Shown in pieces: positions 1-8,116 of a stretch of DNA of 32,883 nt; position 1 is the first letter of the stretch; each line of letters begins with the position of its first letter. A program made the position numbers and the translations under genes. The notes below the pieces were generated by a model, which saw nothing but the letters and a program-made list of their open reading frames with translations, ran no database searches and was not told the DNA's origin. Where the stretch lies: assembly GCA_035555315.1 (NCBI GenBank), contig DATMGU010000001.1, positions 1-32,883 of the forward strand, given 5' to 3'. The DNA comes from DATMGU01 sp035555315. GTDB lineage: Bacteria > Pseudomonadota > Alphaproteobacteria > ATCC43930 > CGMCC-115725.

Positions 1-2529
1 CACCGGGCGCAGCTCGTCGTTGAGCCGGTCGATCAACTCGGTCGGCGCCGGGGCCGCGGGCGTCAATCGGGCGAGCATCCGGCTGACCACCGGATAGCCC
101 TGCTTGGCGCTGCCCATGGCTTTCACCACATTGCCGGCGAAGGAAGGATGCAAATCGCCGAAGAAGCTGATCGCCTTGCCATCCGGACGTAGGCTCATCA
201 GCACGCTCACCGTCTCGGGCTTGGCGGACTTCACCGGGCGAACCGGCGTTCCTTCCTCGTCGATCGCCTGAAAATAGCGACCATCGACCGTTACATTGTC
301 AGGGTCTTCGCGGCCCAGCACCGTGTTGGGTTGTGTGCCGGCGGCGATCAGGATAGTGCGTGCCGGCAAGGTCACCCGCTCACCGGTAACGCCGCCGCGG
401 GTCAGTACCAGGGCGCTTGCATTGCCGCGCGCATCGACCTCGACCTCCTCCGGCGTCAGGCCCTCGGCGAAACGGATGCCTTCCTGCATCGCCAGCGCCA
501 CTTCCTCGTGGTTGAGGGTGTAACTCGGCGCCTCGACCAGCTTGCGGCGATAGGCCAGCGTGACGCCGCCCCATTCGTTCAACAGGTCGATCGCCCGCGA
601 TGGCCGGCCCTCGGCAGCGGCGGTGGCGGCTTCGTTACGCAGGGCGCGGGCATGGGCGATGAACTCGTCCGCGGTCAGCCGCTCATCCTCGGTCCAGCTC
701 ATACGCACCGCGAGCTCGCCTCGCTCGACCACCAGGATTTCGTAGCGCTTCAGGAATTTTTCGACCTGGATCGGGTAGTAGGCGAGCGATTCGGTCGCCG
801 TATCGATCGCGGTCAAGCCACCGCCGACGACCACGACCGGCAGGCGAACCTGCAGATTGGCGATCGAATCCGGCTTCGCGGCCCCGGTCAGCTGCAGCGC
901 CATCAGGAAGTCCGAGGCCTGTCGCACGCCGCCGGCGAGACCGTTCTTCATCGGGATCACGGTCGGGCGCCCTGCCCCGGCAGCCAGCGCCACATGGTCG
1001 AAGCCCAGCTCGAACGCGCTGTCGATGGTGATGGCCCCGCCGAAACGCACGCCACCCATCATCGCGAATTGCCGCCGCCGCTCAAGCAGCAAGCGGATGA
1101 CCTTCAGGAAGTTCTTGTTCCAGCGCACGGTGATGCCGTATTCGGCCACGCCGCCGAAGCCGGCCAGCACCCGCTCGTCGAGCCGCTCATAGAGATCCGT
1201 TACGTCGCGTACCGGCTCGAACGGCACCTTTTGGCCGAGGGCGGTAACCCCTGAGATTTCAGGGGGTAGCGGCTCGATCTTAAGGCCATCGATGGCGACG
1301 ACCGTGTGGCCGTCATTCATCAGGTGGTGGGACAGGGTGAATCCGGCCGGGCCCAATCCGACAACCAGTACCTTGAAACCGGTCTCCGGCTTGGGCAGCG
1401 GCCGGGCGAAGTTCAGCGGGTTCCAGCGGGTCAGCAAGCTGTAGATCTCAAAGCCCCAGGGCAGTTCCAGCACGTCCTTCAGGGTGCGGGTCTCGACCTG
1501 CGGGATGTCGACCGGCTCCTGCTTCTGATAGATGCAGGACTTCATGCAGTCGTTGCAGATCCGGTGGCCGGTGCCCGCGCACATCGGGTTGTCGACCGTG
1601 ACGATGGCGAGCGCGCCCAGCGTATTGCCGCGCGACTTCACCAGGTTCATCTCCGAAATCTTCTCCTCCAGCGGGCAACCGGCGAGCGGCACCCCGAAGG
1701 GGCTGGTCTTGAAGGTGCTCCCGGTGGCTGACGGGGTCTTTTCCTTGAGGCCCTTGGAGCAGCTATCCTTGCCCTGGTTGTGGCACCAGATGCAGTAATT
1801 CGCCTGGTCGAGCGCGCCGACCAGATCGGTGCCCGCGTCGGTCAGCGCGAAGCCGTGCCGCTGGCGCCATTGCGCGCGCGGCAGGCGCAGCATCGTGACA
1901 CCGTCGCGCTCCTCGGTCTCGACGGGAACGAGATGCTCCGGGTCGAGCTTGTGTGGCACCTTGAACAGCACGCCCGCCCTATGCAGCTTGGTGCCGGCCG
2001 GCGACAGGGTTGCCCAGGTAGCGTAATCCTGCGCCAGCTTCAGGGCCGCCTCATGGGCGGGCTCGTCCTCCAGCCAACGCGCGACATGCTCGGCGAAGCT
2101 CGCCTCGGTCAACGGCGCCTGGACAAGCGTTTCCAGCTCGTCGGCAATGGCCGGGCCGTCGATCGCCGCGGCGATTTCCGGCGTCATGCCCTTGACCGCG
2201 CGGCGCTGCACGAACAGGCGCTTTACGGTATAGAGCGGCGCCAGTGCCTCGTGGCGGGCCTGCAGTGCCGTCACCTCGGCGGCGATGCCGAACAATTGGC
2301 CGAGGAAATCCTCGACATGCGGGGCGGCCTCGACGATGAGGTCGGAGGCATCCTTGGCCGGCATCCCCTCCGGGGCCGCCCGCGCCGCCATCAGCCGGTT
2401 GGATAGCGCCGGATCGGTCGCCTTGAGATGCTCGACGAAGGCCCGATCGAGCTTGATCAGCCCGTCACGCTGGTAAAGATCCTCGAAAGCCAGGCCATAT
2501 CCCAGCGCCAGCGCACCGCTCATCGTCAT
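1..2529 (-). CDS. FAD/NAD(P)-dependent oxidoreductase with cysteine clusters (GltD-like), 3' end missing
   Basis: An uninterrupted frame of 843 codons starts at ATG 2529 (a second ATG lies at 2523) and runs off the left edge, so the C-terminus is missing. Two dinucleotide-binding glycine motifs are visible: GLGPAG at about residues 391-396 (FAD type) and GGGLTAID at about 569-576 (NAD(P) type). This is the arrangement of the glutamate synthase small-subunit/pyridine nucleotide-disulfide oxidoreductase fold. Ahead of them lie many cysteines: C246, C249, C257 and C285, then C317, C325, C328 and C332. These probably bind Fe-S clusters. The first ~240 residues are helical-looking and match nothing I can name. 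The overall plan suggests an electron-bifurcating or electron-transfer flavoprotein; the electron donor and acceptor cannot be read from the sequence. A promoter-like pair lies about 60 bases upstream. The oxidoreductase assignment is firm; the specific reaction is unknown. Confidence 0.85.
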   Translation of the reverse strand, partial: MTMSGALALGYGLAFEDLYQRDGLIKLDRAFVEHLKATDPALSNRLMAARAAPEGMPAKDASDLIVEAAPHVEDFLGQLFGIAAEVTALQARHEALAPLYTVKRLFVQRRAVKGMTPEIAAAIDGPAIADELETLVQAPLTEASFAEHVARWLEDEPAHEAALKLAQDYATWATLSPAGTKLHRAGVLFKVPHKLDPEHLVPVETEERDGVTMLRLPRAQWRQRHGFALTDAGTDLVGALDQANYCIWCHNQGKDSCSKGLKEKTPSATGSTFKTSPFGVPLAGCPLEEKISEMNLVKSRGNTLGALAIVTVDNPMCAGTGHRICNDCMKSCIYQKQEPVDIPQVETRTLKDVLELPWGFEIYSLLTRWNPLNFARPLPKPETGFKVLVVGLGPAGFTLSHHLMNDGHTVVAIDGLKIEPLPPEISGVTALGQKVPFEPVRDVTDLYERLDERVLAGFGGVAEYGITVRWNKNFLKVIRLLLERRRQFAMMGGVRFGGAITIDSAFELGFDHVALAAGAGRPTVIPMKNGLAGGVRQASDFLMALQLTGAAKPDSIANLQVRLPVVVVGGGLTAIDTATESLAYYPIQVEKFLKRYEILVVERGELAVRMSWTEDERLTADEFIAHARALRNEAATAAAEGRPSRAIDLLNEWGGVTLAYRRKLVEAPSYTLNHEEVALAMQEGIRFAEGLTPEEVEVDARGNASALVLTRGGVTGERVTLPARTILIAAGTQPNTVLGREDPDNVTVDGRYFQAIDEEGTPVRPVKSAKPETVSVLMSLRPDGKAISFFGDLHPSFAGNVVKAMGSAKQGYPVVSRMLARLTPAAPAPTELIDRLNDELRPV

Positions 2530-2586
2530 TCTATCCCGTTAACGGCCAGAGGTTGCGGACCCAGATCCACACCATATTCGTTCGTA

Positions 2587-2615
2587 TACATACAATATTG
2601 CGGAGCGTGACTCAA
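2587..2615 (-). promoter_or_regulatory. Sigma70-like promoter for the FAD oxidoreductase
   Basis: Read on the minus strand, a TTGAGT box (2610-2615) is followed after exactly 17 bases by TATGTA (2587-2592). Each box matches 4 of 6 consensus positions. The -10 box ends 57 bases before the ATG at 2529. The tract is locally AT-rich in a GC-rich window, which supports promoter function, but no transcript data are available. Confidence 0.5.
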
Positions 2616-2656
2616 GGGGTGGATCGTCGGGTCACCCCCGCAAGAGTTCAAACCGA

Positions 2657-2944
2657 CTAGGCCTTGAGTTCGACCTCGATGAAGATGAACTCGAACGGAT
2701 TGTCGTTGATCACGTCGTGCTCGACGCCCGTCAGCCGGTCATAGGATTTGCCGGTCACCAAAGCCGCCTTGGTGGTGCCGCTCGCAGCCTCGATCGTCAA
2801 GGTGCCGGTGGTGATCGGCACCACGCAATAGTCCATTTCGTGCCGATGAAACCCGGTCGCACCACCCGGCGGGAAGCGCCATTCCGTGACTTTCATCCGG
2901 GGATTATCGATCTGGACAGTGGGCGTGGCGGGCGGACGCGACAT
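2657..2944 (-). CDS. Small single-domain cupin protein
   Basis: A 95-residue protein. The start at 2944 is chosen because AAGGAGA lies 7 bases upstream; an in-frame upstream ATG (2977) would add 11 residues and has no such site. The sequence shows a cupin motif 1-like stretch, GFHRHEMDY followed by a glycine after a short beta segment, and a second beta-rich half with VEHDVIN. The two histidines (HRH) are candidate metal ligands. Small cupins of this kind often bind small metabolites or stabilise them; no substrate can be deduced. It is transcribed divergently from the acetylpolyamine deacetylase gene with 91 bases between the start codons, so the two may share control. Confidence 0.8.
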   Translation of the reverse strand: MSRPPATPTVQIDNPRMKVTEWRFPPGGATGFHRHEMDYCVVPITTGTLTIEAASGTTKAALVTGKSYDRLTGVEHDVINDNPFEFIFIEVELKA

Positions 2945-2998
2945 CAGGCGATCTCCTTGAAAAACAGACATTGGCAAATCCCAAGTTGGCGAAACAGC

Positions 2999-3011
2999 CT
3001 ACGAACCGTAG
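2999..3011. promoter_or_regulatory. Short inverted repeat in the cupin/deacetylase divergent region
   Basis: CTACG-aac-CGTAG is a perfect 5+5 inverted repeat located 25 bases before the deacetylase start at 3036. The same divergent region holds a direct repeat TTGGCAAA/TTGGCGAA (2971 and 2986). Either could be an operator for a regulator of this gene pair. The arms are short, so chance occurrence is possible. Confidence 0.25.
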
Positions 3012-3035
3012 TTTGTCGCAGCGCAAGGAGAAGCC

Positions 3036-4064
3036 ATGGACATCGTTTACACGGATCGGCACGTGCGGCACCAGCCCAAGAACTTTCTACGCCGCGGCGT
3101 GCCTGCGGCAAATCCGGAAGTCGCCGCTCGTGCCTCCACCCTGCTCGACGGCGCGCGCAACGCCGGGCACAGGATCGTCGCGCCCGACAGCTTCGGTGCA
3201 GCGCCACGTGCGGCCGTCCACACAGCGGAGTATCTGACGTTCCTGGAGACGGCGATCGAACGCTGGCAATCCCTGCCCGAGGGCGGCGCTGAAATCGTGC
3301 CGAACATCCACCCCAACCGGCATATGGCGAACCGCCCGACCGGCATCATCGGCTTGGTCGGCTGGCACACCGCCGACACCGCCTGCCCGATCTCCACCGG
3401 CACCTGGGAGGCCGCGACGGCGGCGGCCGACGTCGCCGTGCACGCGACCGAACTGGTGCTGACCGGCGCCCCGATCGCCTATGGGCTGTGCCGGCCGCCG
3501 GGGCATCATGCCTATGCCGATATGGCGGGCGGCTTCTGCTATCTCAACAACGCGGCGATCGCGGCCCAGCACGCGGCCCAGAAACTTGGCCGCATCGCAA
3601 TCCTCGATATCGATGTGCATCACGGCAACGGCACGCAAGGCATCTTCTGGGAGCGCGGCGACGTGTTCTTCGCCTCGGTCCATGCCGATCCGACCGATTA
3701 TTACCCGTTCTACGCCGGCTATGCCGATGAACGGGGTACCGGCGCGGGTCTTGGTGCGAACCTGAATATACCGCTGGCGATCGGCAGCGGTGACGAGGCT
3801 TTCCTCGGCGGCATCGACCGGACGCTCTCGGCGATCGCCGATTTCGATCCCGCCCTGTTGGTCGTCTCGCTCGGCTTCGATGCCTATGAGAAGGACCCGC
3901 TCGGCGTGTTCAAAGTGACGACAGCGGGCTTCGGCGCCGCCGCGACGCGGATCGCCGGCTTACGCCGGCCGACCGTGCTGATCCAGGAAGGCGGTTATCT
4001 GACCGGCGATCTGGGTGTCAACCTCGCGCGCTTCCTCAAGGATTACGAGACAGCGCTGTCCTAG
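3036..4064 (+). CDS. Acetylpolyamine amidohydrolase / histone deacetylase family protein
   Basis: A 342-residue zinc hydrolase that would remove acetyl groups from acetylated polyamines or related amines in the cytoplasm. The start at ATG 3036 has AAGGAG 5 bases upstream. Catalytic features fit the bacterial acetylpolyamine amidohydrolase subfamily. RPPGHHA holds the His157-His158 dyad, DIDVHHGNGT holds zinc ligands Asp193 and His195, SLGFDAYEKDP holds the third ligand Asp282, and QEGGY ends in the transition-state tyrosine Tyr321. The length and the spacing of these residues match that family closely. Downstream on the same strand, 78 bases away, is a DUF347 membrane protein. On the opposite strand lie an aminotransferase and the remnant of a second deacetylase. 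Polyamine breakdown is the simplest reading; other acetylated substrates remain possible. Confidence 0.9.
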   Translation: MDIVYTDRHVRHQPKNFLRRGVPAANPEVAARASTLLDGARNAGHRIVAPDSFGAAPRAAVHTAEYLTFLETAIERWQSLPEGGAEIVPNIHPNRHMANRPTGIIGLVGWHTADTACPISTGTWEAATAAADVAVHATELVLTGAPIAYGLCRPPGHHAYADMAGGFCYLNNAAIAAQHAAQKLGRIAILDIDVHHGNGTQGIFWERGDVFFASVHADPTDYYPFYAGYADERGTGAGLGANLNIPLAIGSGDEAFLGGIDRTLSAIADFDPALLVVSLGFDAYEKDPLGVFKVTTAGFGAAATRIAGLRRPTVLIQEGGYLTGDLGVNLARFLKDYETALS

Positions 4065-4142
4065 AACCGCCACCTCGAAGATCGGCTTCGGTAGAGCCTT
4101 CGACATCGGCCTCATCCTCGTATCGCCAGGATTACCAAATCC

Positions 4143-4898
4143 ATGAACAAGGTTCCGCAAATCACCCTCGCGTTTTGGATCATGAAGATCTGCGCCACGA
4201 CTCTCGGGGAGACGGGTGGCGATCTTCTGTCCATGACGCTGAACGTCGGCTATGCGATCAGTACGCTCATATTGATCAGCGTCTTCGTCGTTACCCTGAT
4301 CGGGCAACTATCGTCGAAAGCCTATCACCCCTTCCTCTATTGGGCGGTGATCCTTTCGACCAGCACCGCCGGCACGACGATGTCGGACTTCATGGATCGA
4401 ACGCTGGGTCTCGGTTACGCCACCGGCACCACCATCCTGGTCCTACTTCTCATCTCCATTCTGGCAGTGTGGCGCTTTTCGCTGGGTTCCCTATCGGTAA
4501 CCCGCATCACGACGTTCAAGGTCGAGGCGTTCTATTGGGCGGCGATCTTGTTCTCGAACACGCTCGGCACGGCTCTGGGTGATTTCCTGGCCGATAGTTC
4601 GGGGCTGGGATTCGCCGGTGGTGCGCTGTTGATCGCGGGTATCCTGGCGCTGATCGTCGCCGCGCACTTCTTCACGGAGATTTCTGACACGCTGCTGTTC
4701 TGGATGGCGTTTGTCCTGACCCGGCCGTTCGGCGCGACGGCAGGGGATCTACTGACGAAGACGCCCAAGCAAGGCGGCCTCGGCTTCGGGACCGTCGGTT
4801 CTTCCCTGATCCTCGCATCGATCCTGATCGTTTGCATTCTGCTGACGTACTGGAAGGGGAGTCATCGGCAGGCGGCGTTGTCGCAACAGGAGACGTAA
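4143..4898 (+). CDS. DUF347-repeat membrane protein (COG4705-like)
   Basis: A 251-residue integral membrane protein with about eight hydrophobic segments. It is built from four internal repeats, each marked by a small-residue and acidic signature in a membrane segment: TTLGETGGDLLS, STAGTTMSDFM, NTLGTALGDFLA and RPFGATAGDLLT. Each is followed by a glycine-rich GLGY/GLGF turn. This is the layout of the DUF347 tandem-repeat family, whose function is not established. The conserved Asp/Glu in every repeat suggests ion or amine transport, but that is an inference. It follows the deacetylase gene in the same direction after 78 bases and may be co-transcribed with it. The start ATG 4143 lacks a strong ribosome-binding site. 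It lies tail to tail with the solute-binding remnant. Confidence 0.8.
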   Translation: MNKVPQITLAFWIMKICATTLGETGGDLLSMTLNVGYAISTLILISVFVVTLIGQLSSKAYHPFLYWAVILSTSTAGTTMSDFMDRTLGLGYATGTTILVLLLISILAVWRFSLGSLSVTRITTFKVEAFYWAAILFSNTLGTALGDFLADSSGLGFAGGALLIAGILALIVAAHFFTEISDTLLFWMAFVLTRPFGATAGDLLTKTPKQGGLGFGTVGSSLILASILIVCILLTYWKGSHRQAALSQQET

Positions 4899-4904
4899 GC
4901 GGGA

Positions 4905-5354
4905 TCAGGCCGGCTTTACGTTCCAGAACAGCGAGAAGCCGCTAAGCACATCCTTGATCGTCCGCCGATAGGCGGTCGGAGCGCGGCGCGCAGCAGCGGG
5001 AAGGGACGCTTCAGACGAAAGCGGATGGTGCGGTCATCCGGGGTGGAGAGCTCGTCGGTGAAGACGAGCAATGTCTGGCCGAAGCTATCCCGCGCCGCCC
5101 AGCGCCGAATGCTGGCGACGCAGTCGCGGCCGAGCACCGGGGTGTCGTCATTGAATCTCAACCCTTCGCGCCGAGATGCGGAACTGGTCGTCCATTCCGT
5201 ACAGCGTGTCGAACACCATCAGCCCGTGATTGCGCGTCACATAGGCCTGGCTCCAGATTGGATCGAGCACGCCGAGATCGGCTTGAGGCACGAATTTCAG
5301 CACGCGGCTTCCCTGCGCCGCGGCGGCACCGGCGAGGAAGCTGCGACGGCGCAT
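4905..5354 (-). pseudogene. Remnant of a family 5 ABC-transporter solute-binding protein
   Basis: Three pieces of one protein lie in order but in different frames. The first (5354 to about 5165) is an N-terminus MRRRSFLAGAAAA with twin-arginine-like export features, running to DTLYGMDDQFRIS. After a small deletion and a frame change, the second (about 5160-4975) reads LRFNDDTPVLGRDCVAS and continues to FRLKRPFPLL. After a large deletion, the third (about 4970-4905) is a C-terminus TAYRRTIKDVLSGFSLFWNV. Complete family members are around 500 residues; only about 145 codons remain. It sits 5 bases after the aminotransferase stop, so the intact ancestor was probably its operon partner and imported a substrate for that pathway. 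Confidence 0.8.
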
Positions 5355-5359
5355 GCCGC

Positions 5360-6763
5360 CTATTCCGCCGCTGAACGCGCCGCCTCGGGCGAGGTGCGCC
5401 GGAGATGCGCGAGAGCATCATCCAGTGCCGTACTCAGCCCGTCGAAGAGCAGGTCGATCTCGCTCTCGCTGATGATCAGGGGCGGGCAGAGATAGACGGC
5501 TTCCGGCGTCGCACGCAGGATCACGCCATTTGCCAACGCGCTGTTCGTGATCACCTGATCGAGCCCGTCCGCCGAGGTGCAGGAAATGCGGGCCGTCTTG
5601 TCCTTGACGAGCTGCACCGCGCCGAGCAATCCCACCCCGCGAGCCTCGCCCACCAGCGGATGCGCCGCCAGCGCATGCAACCGCGCCTGGAAATGCCGTG
5701 CCACGCGCTGCACGACGGAAACGATGCCCATCTCCTCATAGATACGGAGCGTCTCGATGGCCACAGCCGAAGCGACCGGATGGCCGGCATAGGTGAAGCC
5801 ATGCGCGAAATTGCCCAGCTTGGCGCTCTGCGAGACCAGCGCGTCGTTGATGGCACCGCTGATCACGGTGGCCGAGATGGGCATGTAGGCGGCGGAAAGC
5901 GCTTTCGCGACCGTCATGATATCCGGCTTGATACCGAAGGTGTCGCAGCCGAACATCTGCCCGGTACGGCCGAAGCCGCAGATCACCTCGTCGGCGATGA
6001 ACAGGATATCGTAGCGGCGCAGCACCTCCTGCACCTTCTCGAAATAGCCCGGCGGCGGCACGATCACGCCGCCGCCGCCATTCACCGGCTCCGCGATGAA
6101 GGCGCCGATCGTGTCCGGTCCCTCCCGCAGGATCAGCCGCTCCAAATTGCCGACGATGCGCTCGACGAAATCGGCCTCGCTCTCGCCCGGCAGGCCAAAG
6201 AGATAGTGACTTGGGCAGTCGGTGCGCAGCACGCCGCCCAGCGGCAGGTCGAATTCGGCGTGGTTCATCGGCTGGCTGGTCATGCTCCCGGCGTAGATGG
6301 TGACGCCGTGATAGCCGCGCGTGCGCGCGATGATCTTCTTCTTGCGGGGCTTGCCGATGGCATTGTGATAGTACCAGACCAGCTTGGCCGCCTGATCATT
6401 CGCCTCCGATCCGGAATTGGCGAACAGCACGCGCTCCAGACCCACCGGCGCTATAGCGAGCAAGCGCTCGGCCAGTTCGATGGACGGGCCGGTCGAGCGG
6501 CCGCCGAAAATATGATAGAAAGGCAGCGTATCCATCTGCCGCGCCGCAGCGGCCGCGAGGCGCTTTTCGCTGAAGCCGAGCGACGCGCACCACAGCCCGG
6601 CCATGCCTTCCAGATAGCGCTTGCCGTTCTCGTCCTCGACGAACACGCCGTCGCCGCGCGCGATCACCATCGGCCCAGCCGAACGGTGGCGGTCGAGATT
6701 GGTATAGGGGTGGATGAGGGACGTGATGTCCCTTTCGGCGGTCGAGTTCAGGCGCGTGCTCAT
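5360..6763 (-). CDS. Class III pyridoxal-phosphate aminotransferase (omega-amino acid/amine:pyruvate type)
   Basis: A 467-residue aminotransferase that moves the terminal amino group of an omega-amino acid or a diamine such as putrescine onto an oxo acid. The start at 6763 has CAGGAG upstream. The frame stays open further upstream but that stretch belongs to the deacetylase remnant. Conserved features are NSGSEAND (117-124, phosphate binding), RGYHG (149-153), IADEVICGFGRTG (256-268, with Asp258 pairing to the cofactor ring nitrogen) and VAKALSAAYMPI (285-296), where Lys287 would bind the cofactor. The exact amine substrate cannot be read. It is the only intact gene of a three-gene minus-strand unit, flanked by a broken deacetylase upstream and a broken solute-binding protein downstream. 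The intact deacetylase at 3036 makes polyamine catabolism a reasonable context. Confidence 0.92.
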   Translation of the reverse strand: MSTRLNSTAERDITSLIHPYTNLDRHRSAGPMVIARGDGVFVEDENGKRYLEGMAGLWCASLGFSEKRLAAAAARQMDTLPFYHIFGGRSTGPSIELAERLLAIAPVGLERVLFANSGSEANDQAAKLVWYYHNAIGKPRKKKIIARTRGYHGVTIYAGSMTSQPMNHAEFDLPLGGVLRTDCPSHYLFGLPGESEADFVERIVGNLERLILREGPDTIGAFIAEPVNGGGGVIVPPPGYFEKVQEVLRRYDILFIADEVICGFGRTGQMFGCDTFGIKPDIMTVAKALSAAYMPISATVISGAINDALVSQSAKLGNFAHGFTYAGHPVASAVAIETLRIYEEMGIVSVVQRVARHFQARLHALAAHPLVGEARGVGLLGAVQLVKDKTARISCTSADGLDQVITNSALANGVILRATPEAVYLCPPLIISESEIDLLFDGLSTALDDALAHLRRTSPEAARSAAE

Positions 6764-6779
6764 GCGGACGGCTCCTGTG

Positions 6780-7050
6780 TCATGGTCGGGGTGGTTCGGC
6801 GGGTCGCGTGGAGAGGAAACCAGCCAGGAAGCTGGACAGGTTGCGGCCAAGCGCATCGACGGCATAGCCGCCTTCCTGGATCAGCACGGTCGGCAAGCCA
6901 AGCGCGCCGATCCGCGCGCCCACCATCGCGCAGAGCCTGCAACATCGCCTCCGCGCGCCTGGGATTCTCGCGTGCCGGCACGATCGCGCCGCGGATGACA
7001 TAGGTTGCCGGCGCGTGCAGGGCATGGTTCGGATCGTAGACAGCCAGCAT
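6780..7050 (-). pseudogene. Internally deleted acetylpolyamine amidohydrolase/HDAC-family gene
   Basis: From ATG 7050 the frame reads MLAVYDPNHALHAPATY and continues to RRAEAMLQALRDGG, the typical N-terminus of an acetylpolyamine amidohydrolase. Near 6920-6930 the frame changes, and the next ~45 codons read RIGALGLPTVLIQEGGY and then RNLSSFLAGF, ending at TGA 6780. That second part aligns with residues 304-336 of the intact deacetylase at 3036 (RIAGLRRPTVLIQEGGY). About 250 central residues are gone, including the HH dyad and all zinc ligands, so the product cannot be active. The remnant ends 16 bases before the aminotransferase start and was presumably the first gene of that operon. A GAAGGGG sequence lies upstream of its ATG. 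Confidence 0.85.
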
Positions 7051-7151
7051 AGCGCTCAGACACCCCTTCTCGCGCCAAGTGGCGTGGTACCAGGTAAGCG
7101 TGGTTATTGAGTGCGACTATTCCCGGCCCGTCAATAGGCGGAGGCGTGAAA

Positions 7152-8048
7152 TTAAAACCGACCGAACCACAAGGCGATTGCCAATTTCGGCACCGCGAGG
7201 CCATCCGGTGCTTGCACCAGGGGGGCGAACACGTTGCCCCCTGCCCTGCCGATCCGTTTGAGATAACCATCGGCGAGCCGCGCCGGCAGTAGCGCTGGCA
7301 GGGCCGCCCGAGCGATGCCGGTGCGTTCCGCTCGGGCGGAGACCAGATGGCGCCGTGCCAGATCGAGGATTTCACCGACCACCGCGAATAGTTGCGGCGT
7401 GGGGCGCAATTCGAACAGCTCGCCGGTGTGCAGATCGACCGAGGCCGCGAGATTGGCCGGCAGATAGACCCGCTTCGCCGCGGCATGAAACGGAATAGCC
7501 CGCAGCAAGCCGGTCAAGGCCCAGGCGATCCCGACATGCCGTGCCGCCTCGAAGGCGGCCGGCGACATGCCGTCCAGCACTTCGAGCGCCGCGAAAAGCA
7601 GCCGTGACGACGTCGCCTCGGCATAACGCTCCAGCTCGGCGCAATCGGCCGGCGGGACATCTGCCAGGTCGAATTCTCTTCCGTCGATCAGCGCGTCGAG
7701 ATGGGTGCGGGTCAAGCCGTGTCGCTGGATCGCCTGGGCGAGCGCCAGGACAACGTCATGCCGGCGCGGCGGCTTGCCCGCATAGATCTCGTCGATGGCA
7801 TCGCGCCACCACTGCAAGCGAATTTGGCCGATCAGCGGCTCGCTGATCAACTCGCGGACCTTGGCGACCTCCAGATTGAAACCCAGCAGCGCCATCAATC
7901 CATCCCGGGCCTCCGCCGGCGCCAGAAGCGCGGCGAGATAGCGATCGTGATCGTGCTGACGGACATTTTCGACCCAGAGAGCGTTCATAGGTACGGGACC
8001 CGCCCAACCAACCGGCCGGCCCATGTTTTCGCTTCCCAAGCGGGCCAT
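7152..8048 (-). CDS. Squalene/phytoene synthase-like protein, NDUFAF6-type
   Basis: Up to 298 residues. The family signature near residue 67, VRELISEPLIGQIRLQWWRDAI, is the hallmark of the squalene/phytoene synthase-like proteins related to mitochondrial complex I assembly factor NDUFAF6. A later DALIDGREFDL corresponds to the second aspartate-rich region, which is only partly conserved, so prenyl-transfer activity is doubtful. The start at 8048 is preceded by AAGGAG (about 10 bases). Alternative in-frame ATGs at 8024 and 7988 would still keep the conserved domain, which begins around VRQHDHDRY. It is divergent from sodB. In many alphaproteobacteria it sits next to the Mth938-like gene; here that gene lies 3 kb away. 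A role in respiratory complex assembly is inferred. Confidence 0.8.
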   Translation of the reverse strand: MARLGSENMGRPVGWAGPVPMNALWVENVRQHDHDRYLAALLAPAEARDGLMALLGFNLEVAKVRELISEPLIGQIRLQWWRDAIDEIYAGKPPRRHDVVLALAQAIQRHGLTRTHLDALIDGREFDLADVPPADCAELERYAEATSSRLLFAALEVLDGMSPAAFEAARHVGIAWALTGLLRAIPFHAAAKRVYLPANLAASVDLHTGELFELRPTPQLFAVVGEILDLARRHLVSARAERTGIARAALPALLPARLADGYLKRIGRAGGNVFAPLVQAPDGLAVPKLAIALWFGRF

Positions 8049-8066
8049 CCCATCCTATCTCCTTGG

Positions 8067-8084
8067 GCAGACATCAGTGTCTGC
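8067..8084. promoter_or_regulatory. Perfect 7+7 palindrome between sodB and the synthase-like gene
   Basis: GCAGACA-tcag-TGTCTGC is an exact inverted repeat with a 4-base centre in the 68-base divergent gap, 33 bases before the sodB start and next to the ribosome-binding site of the opposite gene. It could be an operator for a regulator of superoxide defence or an mRNA hairpin. No sequence match to a named regulator box was recognised. Confidence 0.4.
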
Positions 8085-8116
8085 GCATTCACGAGCCAGA
8101 ACTCAACGAGGTCGCC

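Noticed and set aside
331..1254. 307-codon open frame on the plus strand
   Set aside because: Antisense to the FAD oxidoreductase, whose nucleotide-binding motifs lie on the minus strand in this stretch.
5405..7003. 532-codon open frame on the plus strand
   Set aside because: It is antisense to the aminotransferase and the deacetylase remnant. Its translation is rich in Arg, His, Asp and Gln with no recognisable motif, as expected of a high-GC shadow frame.
2657..7050. Recent insertion by a transposon or integrase
   Set aside because: No transposase, integrase, terminal inverted repeats or target duplication was seen; the broken genes are explained by internal deletions.
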